64,000 nt of DNA, taken from Chamaea fasciata. Taxonomy: Eukaryota > Chordata > Aves > Passeriformes > Sylviidae. The position numbers and the translations under genes were made by a program. Location: assembly GCA_029207755.1 (NCBI GenBank), contig JARCOQ010000017.1, positions 434,001-498,000 on the forward strand. Reading direction: 5' to 3'. Under the pieces are notes generated by a model. That model was not told the origin of the DNA and searched no databases. It saw only the letters and a program-made list of their open reading frames with translations. Positions 55,001 through 64,000 of this stretch are shown piece after piece (position 1 is the stretch's first letter; each line of letters begins with the position of its first letter).

Positions 55001-58000
55001 GATCCTATATTTTAAATGCAGTGACAATGCACTGCAGTGACGCTTCTCTCTCTTAAGTCTATGACTCTGAAAGCCTCCTCAAATACACCTGCTGTTGAGT
55101 ATGTGTTAGAGGTTTTTCTTTGAATCAATACATCGGCCCATGGGTATGAAAGACCAATTTGTGGGACAGGAGCTAAACAAGACTAGTCTGCTAATTAATA
55201 TTAATGTTATAGAAAGGTCCTTGGGAAAAAATAGCAAGTTGATAATGATACACCCTTTTACCATAAAAACCAGAGACTTCAGTACTTCACCTTCCATGTA
55301 TTTTGTATTTTCAGCGGCTGATGAAGAAGCATTTGAAGATAATTCTGAAGAGTATATAAGAAGGGATTTGGAAGGATCTGGTAATCCACAGATTTATACT
55401 AAGAATACTTGGTCTTTAAATACAGCTCTAAAGAGCTGAAGCAATTTACTGAAGCTTTTATAACTTCATTTTGAAATTGAGAAGGTTTCCACACAGCACC
55501 CCCAGCTGGGTTTTATCCAGTCCGTGATCAAGGCTGCTGTCACGATATGCTCCTCACAGTGCCTTGCTGGTTTGAGCAATGTTTGTATTGGGCCTTTGCC
55601 TTAATTGGATTGGTATGTCTTCTGCACTGCCCACATTCTCATTTCAGCAAACACAGCCTGTAAGTCAATCCGGAGTAGTAGCCAGTTGTGTATTTAGTTC
55701 CTGTGTGTGGAGTTTTAAATAACAGGGAGAGACTCCTGATGTTTCAAGTGAACTTGTGCCTGGGGTTGCCTGCAGGCTGTGCTCAGGCCAGCTGGCCAGC
55801 AGCCAGGCTGGGACGTGGCCTGTGTTCAGAGCAGCCAGACCTGGCCCTGTGGGACAGTCTGCCCACAGCACTTCACTGACACTTCTGGAGTGATGGCATT
55901 TCCTAGTAGCTTGAAGAAATTACTCTGCGCTTGCAGTGGAGGACACAATTGGAGGAAACAATTTTGAACTTTTTTCAAGAAAACATCATTCTTATCCAGG
56001 ATTGGCTGCATTTTAGGTATTTGTGAAGTTTTTTACAAACACGTCCTGTCAGGTGTGGCGGGCCTTGTGCTCCAGCCTGCTGCAGTCTGCTGGGGGAGAG
56101 AGTGGGAGGGGTGAAAGTAGAAGACTCATGGATAAAGACAGTTTAGGTGAGAGAAGAGTAAGGAGGGGGGAGAGAAGTTACTGACTCGCCACTGCCCACA
56201 GGCAGACACTTGCCCAGCCTGTCCCTGAGCAATGGCTACTTCCCCAGTTTTTATTTCTGAGCACGTCACACGGCGTGGAAGGTCCTGCTGGTCAGTTTGG
56301 AGATGCCCAGGTTGTTCCCTCGCAGCTCCTTGCCTGCCCCAGGCTGGGAAGGCCAGGCAGGAGGAAGAGGAAGGAAGGCCTGACCCTGTGACAGTGCCCT
56401 TCAGCAGCAGCCACACCTGGGTATTCCCAGCAGCTTCAGTCATGGGTACCAAACGCGGCCCCCGTGCGCCTCTGGGGGGAAAACGAGCTCCCCGCGGCCA
56501 GAGCCTGTACGTTTGGTGCAGGAGGCCGGTGCCAGCCCTGCCTGGCTGCTGCCTCTGCTCAGGGCAGCTGGCCCTTCTCCCTGGTGTACAGGCAGCCCAG
56601 CTGTGACGGGAAATAAAGGGCTTGCACCTGTTCTTACACAGCAGTGTGCAGGGTTGCAGTAATTCGTACGGGGTGTGGCTGTGACTTGAGAAGCTGTTAT
56701 TGGTTTATGTTTATGTTTGTTAATATGAAAAGCTGTCTGCTTTCTCATATCCTAAAAAACTTTGGTTCTCGTGCAGATATTGACACCAGGCGCAGAGCAG
56801 CTTGTGATCTGGTCAGAGGCTTGTGCAAATTTTTTGAAGGACCTGTGACAGGGATTTTTTCTGGATATGTTAATTCTATGCTGCAAGAATATGCAAAGAA
56901 TCCATCTGTTAACTGGAAGCACAAAGATGCAGCCATTTACCTTGTAACGTCTTTGGCATCCAAAGCTCAAACACAGAAGGTACTTGTCCATTGTATTCTT
57001 CGTGTTCAGATGTTACAGTGCAGATGCTGCTGCTGTTTGTTTAAGCTCCTTTGGGAAGGGAGTAACTGTGCGTGCAGTGGTTCCTGCTGATGAAGGGAAA
57101 AGCTGCCCCTTGTATAGTCCTGTCACAGCTGGTGGTGTGTGACCTGCAGGTCGAGGGGCACAGTGTGGGGAGGCCTGACTGGCCAGACAAAACCAAACTG
57201 CCTCAGCTCTGCAGCCTCTGAGTGCTCCTGAGCTGGTCTGGGAGCCATGGAGGGCAAATAGAGCTTTACAAAGATGATCAGAAGTTCAGCAGACTCAAAG
57301 GAATTCAAATGACTCTTGGAGTTCTTGTCATGGTATTTCCCAGCGTTTCCTGCTGCTCGAATGTTTGGTTTGTGAATGACACGTGAATGCTGATGATGGC
57401 TGGGGAGAAAGCAACTAACAGGCTGGAGACCTTGAAAAGGCACAGCTGGGCTAACCTGTACCTGCAAACAAGCACTGCATCAAATGATACTTCTGGATAC
57501 TTCAGCCGCTGTTACAGTTCAAAACTCAGTGTCTTTACACTTGAGGCAAACAGAGTAAAACGTGTACATCATTTTATGCAATTTTGCTGAAGGTTCTCAG
57601 TCTTTTCCTGAGGCCAGGTGTATGTGCTGCCCAGCAGTTGTTAGTGATGTGTAATGGGAACCAGCCTGGTGGCATTTGGGAAACTGCAAAGTTTGTGTCT
57701 TTTTCTGTGCTATTTAATGGCAAATATGGACTAATTTAGAACACTTCATTGAAAAATCTCCATCCAAGAGTCCTGGTTTAAAAAGAGGTTGTGTTTTTTG
57801 TAAGAAAAAACTTATAGTATTTTTTTTTAAAATGAGTAAAAAAACAAGCAGTTTATATGTCAGCATATAAAAATAAGAATTGTTTTTTTGCTTCTTCCAG
57901 CATGGAATAACACAGGCCAATGAACTCGTTAATCTGACAGAATTCTTTGTGAATCACATTCAACCTGACTTAAAGTCTGCTACTGGTAAGTTAATACTAA

Positions 58001-61000
58001 CTTTAAAATGGTATTTTTGTGATATATCATAACCTTGACAGCAACCATTGCTTGCGAAGTCTCAAGCACTCCTTTACCAGCACGATCTCTGAGACAGGCT
58101 GTTCACACCTGGCACAGAGTAATTCATTTTTGTTTGGCCAGCAGGGCAGGAGCTGTTACAGCAAGGTGGATTGGCACCTTACCACCTGCTCTCTGCAAGG
58201 TCAGGGCATGGATGCACGCGGTTGCTATCAGCTTCGTGCTTACACTTGTTGAATCAAAGTAATTTTATTTCTGTATTTGAGACCTTATGGTCAGCTTCTA
58301 TGCTCTACAAAACCCTGAGAAGTTAAAATACTGAGGCCAGGCTGTGACCTGTACAGCCCTTTTTGATGAGGCTGTGAATGTCTAGATTTAAACCACATCG
58401 TTTATTTTGTACTTCAACAATTATCTTACTGTATCTGAAGCACAGTGGGTTGTCTCGAAATGTGTAGTTGAAAGCTGCTAAAAATGAAACCAGAATCTGA
58501 AATGTCATCTGAGCTGGACTGTACTTGTGATGGTACTGGGATGTGATTTGTACCTAAAACTGATATTCCAGCAGTGCCCATACCAAAGTGCAGGAACCAA
58601 GAAATGCAGAAAAACATTTTCTGTATTATCTTCCACAGGGGAAAATTATTACTTAGTGTCAGGTGTCACCTGTATACATAGTACATGTTCAGTCATCACA
58701 GTTGTATGAGAAGGATCAACGAAGTTTGCATATTTTTCTATTTCAGTGAATGAATTCCCTGTGCTAAAAGCAGATGGTATCAAGTATATCATGATTTTTA
58801 GGAACCAAGTAAGTTTTTATTTCACTCTTATGGGAAAACATATTGTAGGTTGTTACTTTATACTTGCCAAGCCTAATTTATTGCACTTGGCCATATGCTA
58901 ACTCAACAGGTGTTTGATAGTCATATACAACACTTCATGCTGAATCTTTAGCTTAGAAAGTAAATTATATTGTTATAAATATCCAATTAACATGTAGTCT
59001 GTATGCTGTCCATATGCTGTGGGAACACTGAATATCTTAGCTGCTTAATTCTGTGACACACTCAGACATTTCCAAGTCAGTGTTAGTCCAAATACCCCTG
59101 ATGGCTTGTGTCATTGCAGTAGTTGTTACTGAGTACAGCAGTTTTGTCCTTTACCTTTTCTGATTCGTGAGATGGGGTGAGAAAATACATCACCTTTATT
59201 CAATTCCTATGAAATATCTGTGATTTGGGGTTTTTAAGCCTTGATATTTTTCATTACCTGTTAAGCCAAAGTAAAATGTAAAGGGAAATACCCATTAGGA
59301 TTATCTGCACTTAGTGCTAATCCATTGTACCACTGGTGTTCAGGGGAAGAACAGGAGCAGTGACAGGAGCAGCTGCCTCCTGGTTGTCAAGATGTGAAGT
59401 GGCAGCAGGAGGAGCCTCCCAAAATCCTTCCCTGTGCCAAGCTCTGCCTGCCACTGATGAGCTTGCTTGTGCTCTAGGGTTGAACCATCTGTGTTTTTGA
59501 ATGTACTTCTGATTTGTTGTTACACTTTTGTAGGTACCAAAAGAACAACTGCTGGTGTCTATTCCTCTCCTAATCAATCATCTCCAAGCAGAAAGCATTG
59601 TGGTCCATACCTATGCAGCCCATGCTCTTGAGAGACTGTTTACCATGAGAGGGACAAATAATGCTACCCTGTAAGTGTTCAAGCAGAAATAAATCCATTG
59701 CTACGCAGACTTTGTGTGTTAGGGGTGAGAAATACCTGTAGGGAATCCTTTGTGCGATATATTCTGGATTGTGTAAGGCTTGAAGTTTGTGACTCTGTTT
59801 CATCATTAAAGAGCTGTGTTTCACTTCACAGCATTACAGCTGCAGAAATGGCACCCTTTGTAGAAGTGCTGCTAACAAACCTCTTCAAAGCTCTGACGCT
59901 TCCTGGCTCATCTGAAAACGAGTACATTATGAAAGGTAAATGCCTGATGAGTCCTGCAATATAAGAATGACTTGGTTAACCTGAGGTAAAGGCTTACAGT
60001 TGCAGGTTCCTGATATTTTTACCTGCCAAACCCATTTTATGCAGATGTGTTGAAGAGCCTGCAGTTACTTGTCAGGCGGTATCAAGTCATCCTTGACTAA
60101 ACTGAAGGTACCAAAGAGAGACAGCAGACATAATGGTGCTGTGGGCAGTAATTTCTCACGTGGCAGTCCTGCAGTCAGGCCAGCTGCCTGGTCCTGGGGA
60201 GGAGATGTGCCCGTGGCTAGTGAGAGGAGAGATCCGATCGCGGCTAGGATGGTGCCGAGGTCTGAGGCTTGCCCAGGACACGTGATGGCCTTGGTGAAGT
60301 TGTTTAATCTCCTGTGTTCATCTGCAGAATGGGAAAGCTTTGTTTTGTGCTTTGTCACGATTGTAGACTGAATGTTCTTGCAGCAGGTGCTCTTTCATTC
60401 TGTACCTAATTCCTTGGGATCCTATTTTAACAGTAAAAGATGAAGGATTTAGGCATATGTTGAGCGGCAGAAGTGTATTTTGTCTTCAGAAGCTAAAATT
60501 TTCCATTTATTTGCAGCCATCATGAGGAGTTTTTCTCTGCTACAGGAGTCCATAATCCCATACATCCCTTCTGTCATCACACAGCTCACACAGAAACTGC
60601 TGGCTGTCAGTAAGGTAAAGAAACAGAGAGAAGGATCACCTTTAACCTTTTACTTTCCACCTTTTAGAGCAGTCTTGCAGAGGACCTAGGTGTACCTTGG
60701 TGGTGGTGTTCAGTTAGAATAGTCTAAGCAGTTCAATATTTTCTGACACAGCTAATTGGAAACAGCACTCTAGTGAGGTGCTGCCTTCCTTTTAGAACAT
60801 ATTCCCAGATCATTCTCCCTGCTTTCGTCTGGAATTTAGAAGCAGCATTTGAACTCTTGCTGTGCTGCTAGTTTGTTGTAGTACAGTGCTTGCTTGTGCA
60901 AAGGCCACCAGTACCATAATCTGGTTTTATCACAACTCCTGTTTTCTTTGCCCATGAAACTTCTGAAGCTAATAATAATTGGCATTCAAATGTGGGATTG

Positions 61001-63924
61001 AATTAAATAAATTACCTTCTGCTTTTGGTGGGTAAAATTCTCTTAGTTTTTTATTTAGACTTGCCAAAGTCTTAACCATTGACAACAGGGAATGATTTAG
61101 AATACCTTCATCAACTGTCCAGAAAACTACTTCTCTGTACAGTTGAAACTCAACTGCAGCTTATAAGGAGTATTCAATAGAGAATTGACTGGACACTTAG
61201 AAGATTGAAAAATAACCTTTTTCTGGTTTTTGTTCTGTGATATTTTAACTGTTTGCTCGTTTGTATAGAGCTTCTGAAAAACACTTGCTACAAGAAAACT
61301 CCTCCCCTTTATGCTTTAGAGGTTTTTATGTTTGCTTCTATCTGTGGAATTAACTTTGAAAGCATATCAATACATAAGTTACAAGTATCCTTAGTCTGAA
61401 TCGCTGCTTTATTCTTCAGTTGAAAAAAAAACACATGTAGCAAAATAAGTGACTTGTCTGCAGGTTTGGATTGATTCACCTGTTTGTAACTTGTTTCCAG
61501 AATCCCAGCAAACCCCACTTCAACCATTACATGTTTGAGTCCATCTGCCTGTCCATCAGGATAACGTGCAAGGCCAACCCAGAGGCCGTGGGGAGCTTTG
61601 AGGAGGCTTTGTTCCTGGTGTTCACAGAGATCCTGCAGAACGATGTGCAGGGTGAGGACAGTCACTCACTGCCTGTGCTCTCTCACTGGGGCTGGCTGCT
61701 AGGATTTACCCTATGGCATGGGAAATTCAAGGGGAGAAACAGCATTTTCGCCGTCTGAAAGGGTTTGGATTGCTCCATAGGGTATGCCAACAACATCCAG
61801 TTATTTCAAATAGCATTTCTGAAAACACCTAGCAGCCACTACTCCAAAGCCTCTTAATACTATTCTTAATCCTATTGCCTTGTTTCTGCTAGTTTGTTTT
61901 TTATGTTCTGAGACATCAACGGGTGGAGGAAATAGAAAGTGTATAAGTGCAGTGCTTGCTAATTTTTGGAATAATTCCGTTTGGGAAGATATGTTTCTTC
62001 AGCGGTTTACTGAAATCTTTGTGGCAATACCATAGAACTGTGGGTTCAGTCCATTGACAGGCGGTTTCTGGGACCTGACAGTGACCAGGTTGTATCGTTT
62101 CTCTTCCAGAGTTCATTCCCTATGTGTTTCAAGTGATGTCCCTACTTCTCGAAATGCATAAGAACGAAATCCCGACGTCGTACATGGCGCTGTTCCCCCA
62201 CCTGCTGCAGCCAGTTCTGTGGGAGAGGACAGGGAACATTCCCCCTCTGGTCAGGCTCCTGCAGGCGTACCTGGAGCGCGGCGCCAGCACCATCGCCAGC
62301 GCCGCCGCCGACAAGATCGTGAGTCTGGGCCAGGGTCAGCCCGGGCAGCCCCTGGGCTTACGGCCTGGGACGGCTCCACCAAACCAGCCGCACTGGTGCT
62401 CCGCTGGGCGCTGCCGCGCAAACTAATACTCGGAATGTGGCTTTTCCGCTGCTTTTCCGATACGCGGATAGGATGAATTCCAGGCTGTCGTGCTGTGGCC
62501 GGCTGAGATGGAAAATTCCTGCTCTTAGTTCTTGCAGGCAGATAAGTTTCCACAGTTTTCCTGTCTTGTTTGCCTCATGTTAAACACGTGGATAGTAAGA
62601 ACTCTCAGGTTCTGTTCAGAACAGTCTTGAGAAGAGTGAGTGAGAAGCCAAAATGTGTCTTCCATGGCCTGAACCACAGAAACTAAATCCTGGCTTAGGT
62701 TGTGAAGGCTTTTGCCTTGGCTTTATGCCTTAAATGGTCATGGTCAATTTTCTGGTAAGTCACAGGTGAAGAATTGTTGTCTAGGGTTTTATATCTGCTT
62801 TTCTTGCAGCCTGGATTGTTAGGTGTGTTCCAGAAGTTGATTGCCTCCAAAGCTAATGATCATCAAGGGTTCTACCTTCTAAACAGTATCATCGAGCACA
62901 TGCCTCCGTGAGTACGGGCTGAAATTACACTGAAAGCTAACTTCTGTAGACTTTCATTATGAAGTGTACGAACATGCCAAATGTTCATTTTTAACAACTG
63001 AAAACATCACATTTTTCAGTCAAACAGATTTGAAGAATTCTATACGTGTTTTCTGTGAAGTGGCATCAGTAAAATCCTAGTGTGAGTTGAATAACTATCC
63101 CTTTAAATTTCCAGTGAATCTGTTGACCAGTACAGGAAACAGATCTTCATTCTGCTATTCCAAAGACTTCAGAATTCCAAAACAACAAAATTTATCAAAA
63201 GTAAGTTCCTTGCTCTGTGGAAAGCTCTGGTGACTGCAGCAGTTCAGAGGTGCAGCTGCACAGGACAAGTGTCCTGTTGTGTCCCCTGGATACGTGGATG
63301 GAGGGATGGTGGTGACAGTCACTGCTCAAACTCTGCAGTGTCCATTACTTAACCCCGTACAATCTGGTTAATGTCACCTGATAGGAACAAGAATTATAGA
63401 GTTGCTTATAATGGACTTCCACAAAAAAAGTTGAAGTGGTGCTTTTAATACACTGCACCTCTGCAAAGGGGCTCATACCTCAGAGTCTGCACTGTGTGAA
63501 GTTTTCTGCTAAAAGTAGAGTTTTTGAAAGAGTTTCTTTGGTTCTTGATCTAAAAAAAATGCAAATGGCTTTTCTAATGCCTTTTTACAACTGCTATAAG
63601 GGGAAAAGGAATGACTCTTGTCTTGTTGTACCACCTTGTTTTTGTGTTGTGGGATGTGAAAAGATGAGGTTTTAGGCAAATTTCAAGGCAGCAAGTTCAT
63701 GTACTTCACTTAAACTGAACGTGTATAAAGACTGCCATTTCTGTCCTCTGGAAAAACTTGCTGGAATGTATTTTGCTGCTGACTCTAAAGCTATTCGTTT
63801 GTTTTCATGTTGAGTCTTACTTTGACTTTCTACTTGTTACAGGTTTCCTTGTCTTCATTAACTTGTATTGTGTAAGATACGGGGCATTAGCTCTGCAAGA
63901 AATATTTGACAGCATACAGCCAAA
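48985..63924 (+). CDS. CSE1L: Exportin-2 / CAS, importin-alpha re-exporter (coding exons 2-22, 3' end outside window)
   Basis: CAS is a karyopherin-beta family HEAT-repeat protein. With RanGTP it binds cargo-free importin-alpha in the nucleus and exports it to the cytoplasm; it is also linked to proliferation and apoptosis. Twenty-one coding exons join in consistent phase to 2447 nt (815 residues), colinear with human CAS (971 residues, 25 exons). The importin-beta N-terminal domain (residues about 29-102, [20 protein letters not shown]) is followed by Cse1-type HEAT repeats. The ATG at 48985 is chosen because [19 protein letters not shown] matches the family start exactly. The gene lies directly downstream of ARFGEF2 on the same strand but has its own CpG promoter. 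No frameshift or stop was found; about the last 156 residues are outside the window. Confidence 0.97.
49578..49720 (+). CDS. CSE1L: CSE1L exon 3
   Basis: Residues 29-76, [20 protein letters not shown] through KRNWRI. Start of the importin-beta N-terminal domain. Confidence 0.97.
49795..49910 (-). mobile_element. Decayed CR1-type LINE reverse-transcriptase fragment, antisense
   Basis: Read on the - strand, about 49820-49905 gives [12 protein letters not shown], close to the LINE reverse-transcriptase motif PVTSGVPQGSVLGP. Downstream it decays into unrelated residues. CR1 is the dominant avian LINE. The ends cannot be defined by eye. It is far too degenerate to be active. Confidence 0.55.
50697..50798 (+). 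CDS. CSE1L: CSE1L exon 4
   Basis: Residues 77-110, [20 protein letters not shown] through EQIQKQ. Phase 0 at both ends. Confidence 0.97.
51200..51345 (+). CDS. CSE1L: CSE1L exon 5
   Basis: Residues 111-158, [20 protein letters not shown] through TAHSLFK. Phase 2 donor CG|GTACTG. Confidence 0.97.
51634..51724 (+). CDS. CSE1L: CSE1L exon 6
   Basis: Residues 159-189, [20 protein letters not shown] through LTNLFK. Confidence 0.97.
51991..52098 (+). CDS. CSE1L: CSE1L exon 7
   Basis: Residues 190-225, [20 protein letters not shown] through FYSLNFQ. Phase 0 at both ends. Confidence 0.97.
52942..53034 (+). CDS. CSE1L: CSE1L exon 8
   Basis: Residues 226-256, [20 protein letters not shown] through NKLLQTD. 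Confidence 0.97.
54261..54428 (+). CDS. CSE1L: CSE1L exon 9
   Basis: Residues 257-312, [20 protein letters not shown] through GQEVKYDL. The acceptor is GTGAG|GAT, less usual than CAG. Confidence 0.96.
54523..54652 (+). CDS. CSE1L: CSE1L exon 10
   Basis: Residues 313-355, [20 protein letters not shown] through IVPNMEFR. Phase 1 donor GTAACT. Confidence 0.97.
55315..55380 (+). CDS. CSE1L: CSE1L exon 11 (66 nt)
   Basis: Encodes the acidic stretch [20 protein letters not shown] and GS. Phase 1 on both sides; identical to human. Confidence 0.96.
56777..56979 (+). CDS. CSE1L: CSE1L exon 12
   Basis: Residues 378-445, [20 protein letters not shown] through SKAQTQK. Confidence 0.97.
57901..57985 (+). 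CDS. CSE1L: CSE1L exon 13
   Basis: Residues 446-473, [20 protein letters not shown] through LKSAT. Phase 1 donor GTAAGT. Confidence 0.96.
58747..58808 (+). CDS. CSE1L: CSE1L exon 14 (62 nt)
   Basis: Encodes [20 protein letters not shown] and Q. Phase 0 donor GTAAGT. Confidence 0.96.
59534..59670 (+). CDS. CSE1L: CSE1L exon 15
   Basis: Residues 495-539, [20 protein letters not shown] through MRGTNNAT. Phase 2 donor CT|GTAAGT. Confidence 0.97.
59832..59935 (+). CDS. CSE1L: CSE1L exon 16
   Basis: Residues 540-574, [20 protein letters not shown] through SENEYIMK. Phase 1 donor GTAAAT. Confidence 0.96.
60517..60614 (+). CDS. CSE1L: CSE1L exon 17
   Basis: Residues 575-607, [20 protein letters not shown] through KLLAVSK. 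Confidence 0.97.
61501..61651 (+). CDS. CSE1L: CSE1L exon 18
   Basis: Residues 608-657, [20 protein letters not shown] through ILQNDVQ. Phase 1 donor GTGAGG. Confidence 0.97.
62110..62318 (+). CDS. CSE1L: CSE1L exon 19
   Basis: Residues 658-727, [20 protein letters not shown] through IASAAADKI. Its 3' half is much more GC-rich than neighbouring exons. Confidence 0.97.
62810..62907 (+). CDS. CSE1L: CSE1L exon 20
   Basis: Residues 728-759, [20 protein letters not shown] through SIIEHMP. Phase 2 donor CC|GTGAGT. Confidence 0.97.
63115..63200 (+). CDS. CSE1L: CSE1L exon 21
   Basis: Residues 760-788, [20 protein letters not shown] through TTKFIK. Phase 1 donor GTAAGT. Confidence 0.97.
63843..63924 (+). 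CDS. CSE1L: CSE1L exon 22 (last in window)
   Basis: Residues 789-815 plus two bases, [20 protein letters not shown] through DSIQP. Phase 2 donor AA|GTGAGT. The remaining exons are beyond 64000. Confidence 0.96.
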
Positions 63925-64000
63925 GTGAGTATGTTTTGTTTGTTTGGGTTATATTTAATACTGCTGTTATTTTTATCTTTTGAAGTAAGACAGAGTTGTC

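Larger units (their letters stand above)
53035..63842. other. Non-coding parts of CSE1L introns 8-21
   Basis: Introns of 0.1-1.4 kb, the largest being 53035-54260 and 55381-56776. Composition is ordinary. I saw no tandem array, RNA gene or clear transposon end. The 63925-64000 remainder is the start of intron 22. Confidence 0.5.

Overview
This window is vertebrate nuclear DNA, most likely from a bird. Two long multi-exon housekeeping genes lie head to tail on the + strand. Every intron has GT/AG borders, and the order ARFGEF2 then CSE1L matches human chromosome 20q13. Introns are short: ARFGEF2 spans about 33 kb here, against over 100 kb in mammals. One CSE1L intron carries a decayed antisense CR1-type LINE fragment, and GC-rich minisatellites are abundant. 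Together these point to an avian genome, though the species cannot be named from the sequence.

Layout. 1-12.7 kb: intergenic DNA upstream of ARFGEF2 with no supportable gene and four tandem-repeat blocks (1-265, about 6274-6712, about 9183-9575, 12251-12715). 12.7-13.0 kb: CpG-rich ARFGEF2 promoter (E-box, YY1 motif, nine-codon uORF) and exon 1. 12869-43441: the complete ARFGEF2 coding sequence in 39 exons, 5745 nt and 1914 residues, reconstructed with consistent splice phases throughout. 43442 to about 45940: its 3' UTR with proximal and distal poly(A) signals. 45.95-46.9 kb: CSE1L CpG island with a 37-bp minisatellite, NF-Y (CCAAT) boxes, a CHR-like element and non-coding exon 1. 48985 to the window end: CSE1L coding exons 2-22 (815 residues of a protein that is about 971 in human). 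The last exons lie beyond the window.

The two products act in separate transport systems. BIG2 (ARFGEF2) is a Golgi/endosome Arf guanine-nucleotide exchange factor. CAS/exportin-2 (CSE1L) returns importin-alpha from nucleus to cytoplasm with RanGTP. Their adjacency is ancestral synteny, not an operon.

The most unusual content is repeat expansion inside gene structure. First, a 48-bp minisatellite lies in frame in ARFGEF2 exon 6 and adds about 120 residues to the linker between the DCB and HUS regions. Second, an intron 37 minisatellite carries three extra copies of the 3' end of exon 37 with its splice donor; two of these would keep the reading frame. Third, a 1.2-kb G-rich minisatellite starts about 95 nt after the exon 3 donor. 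Fourth, repeat arrays sit directly against both promoters. I found no RNA genes, CRISPR arrays or new enzymatic system.
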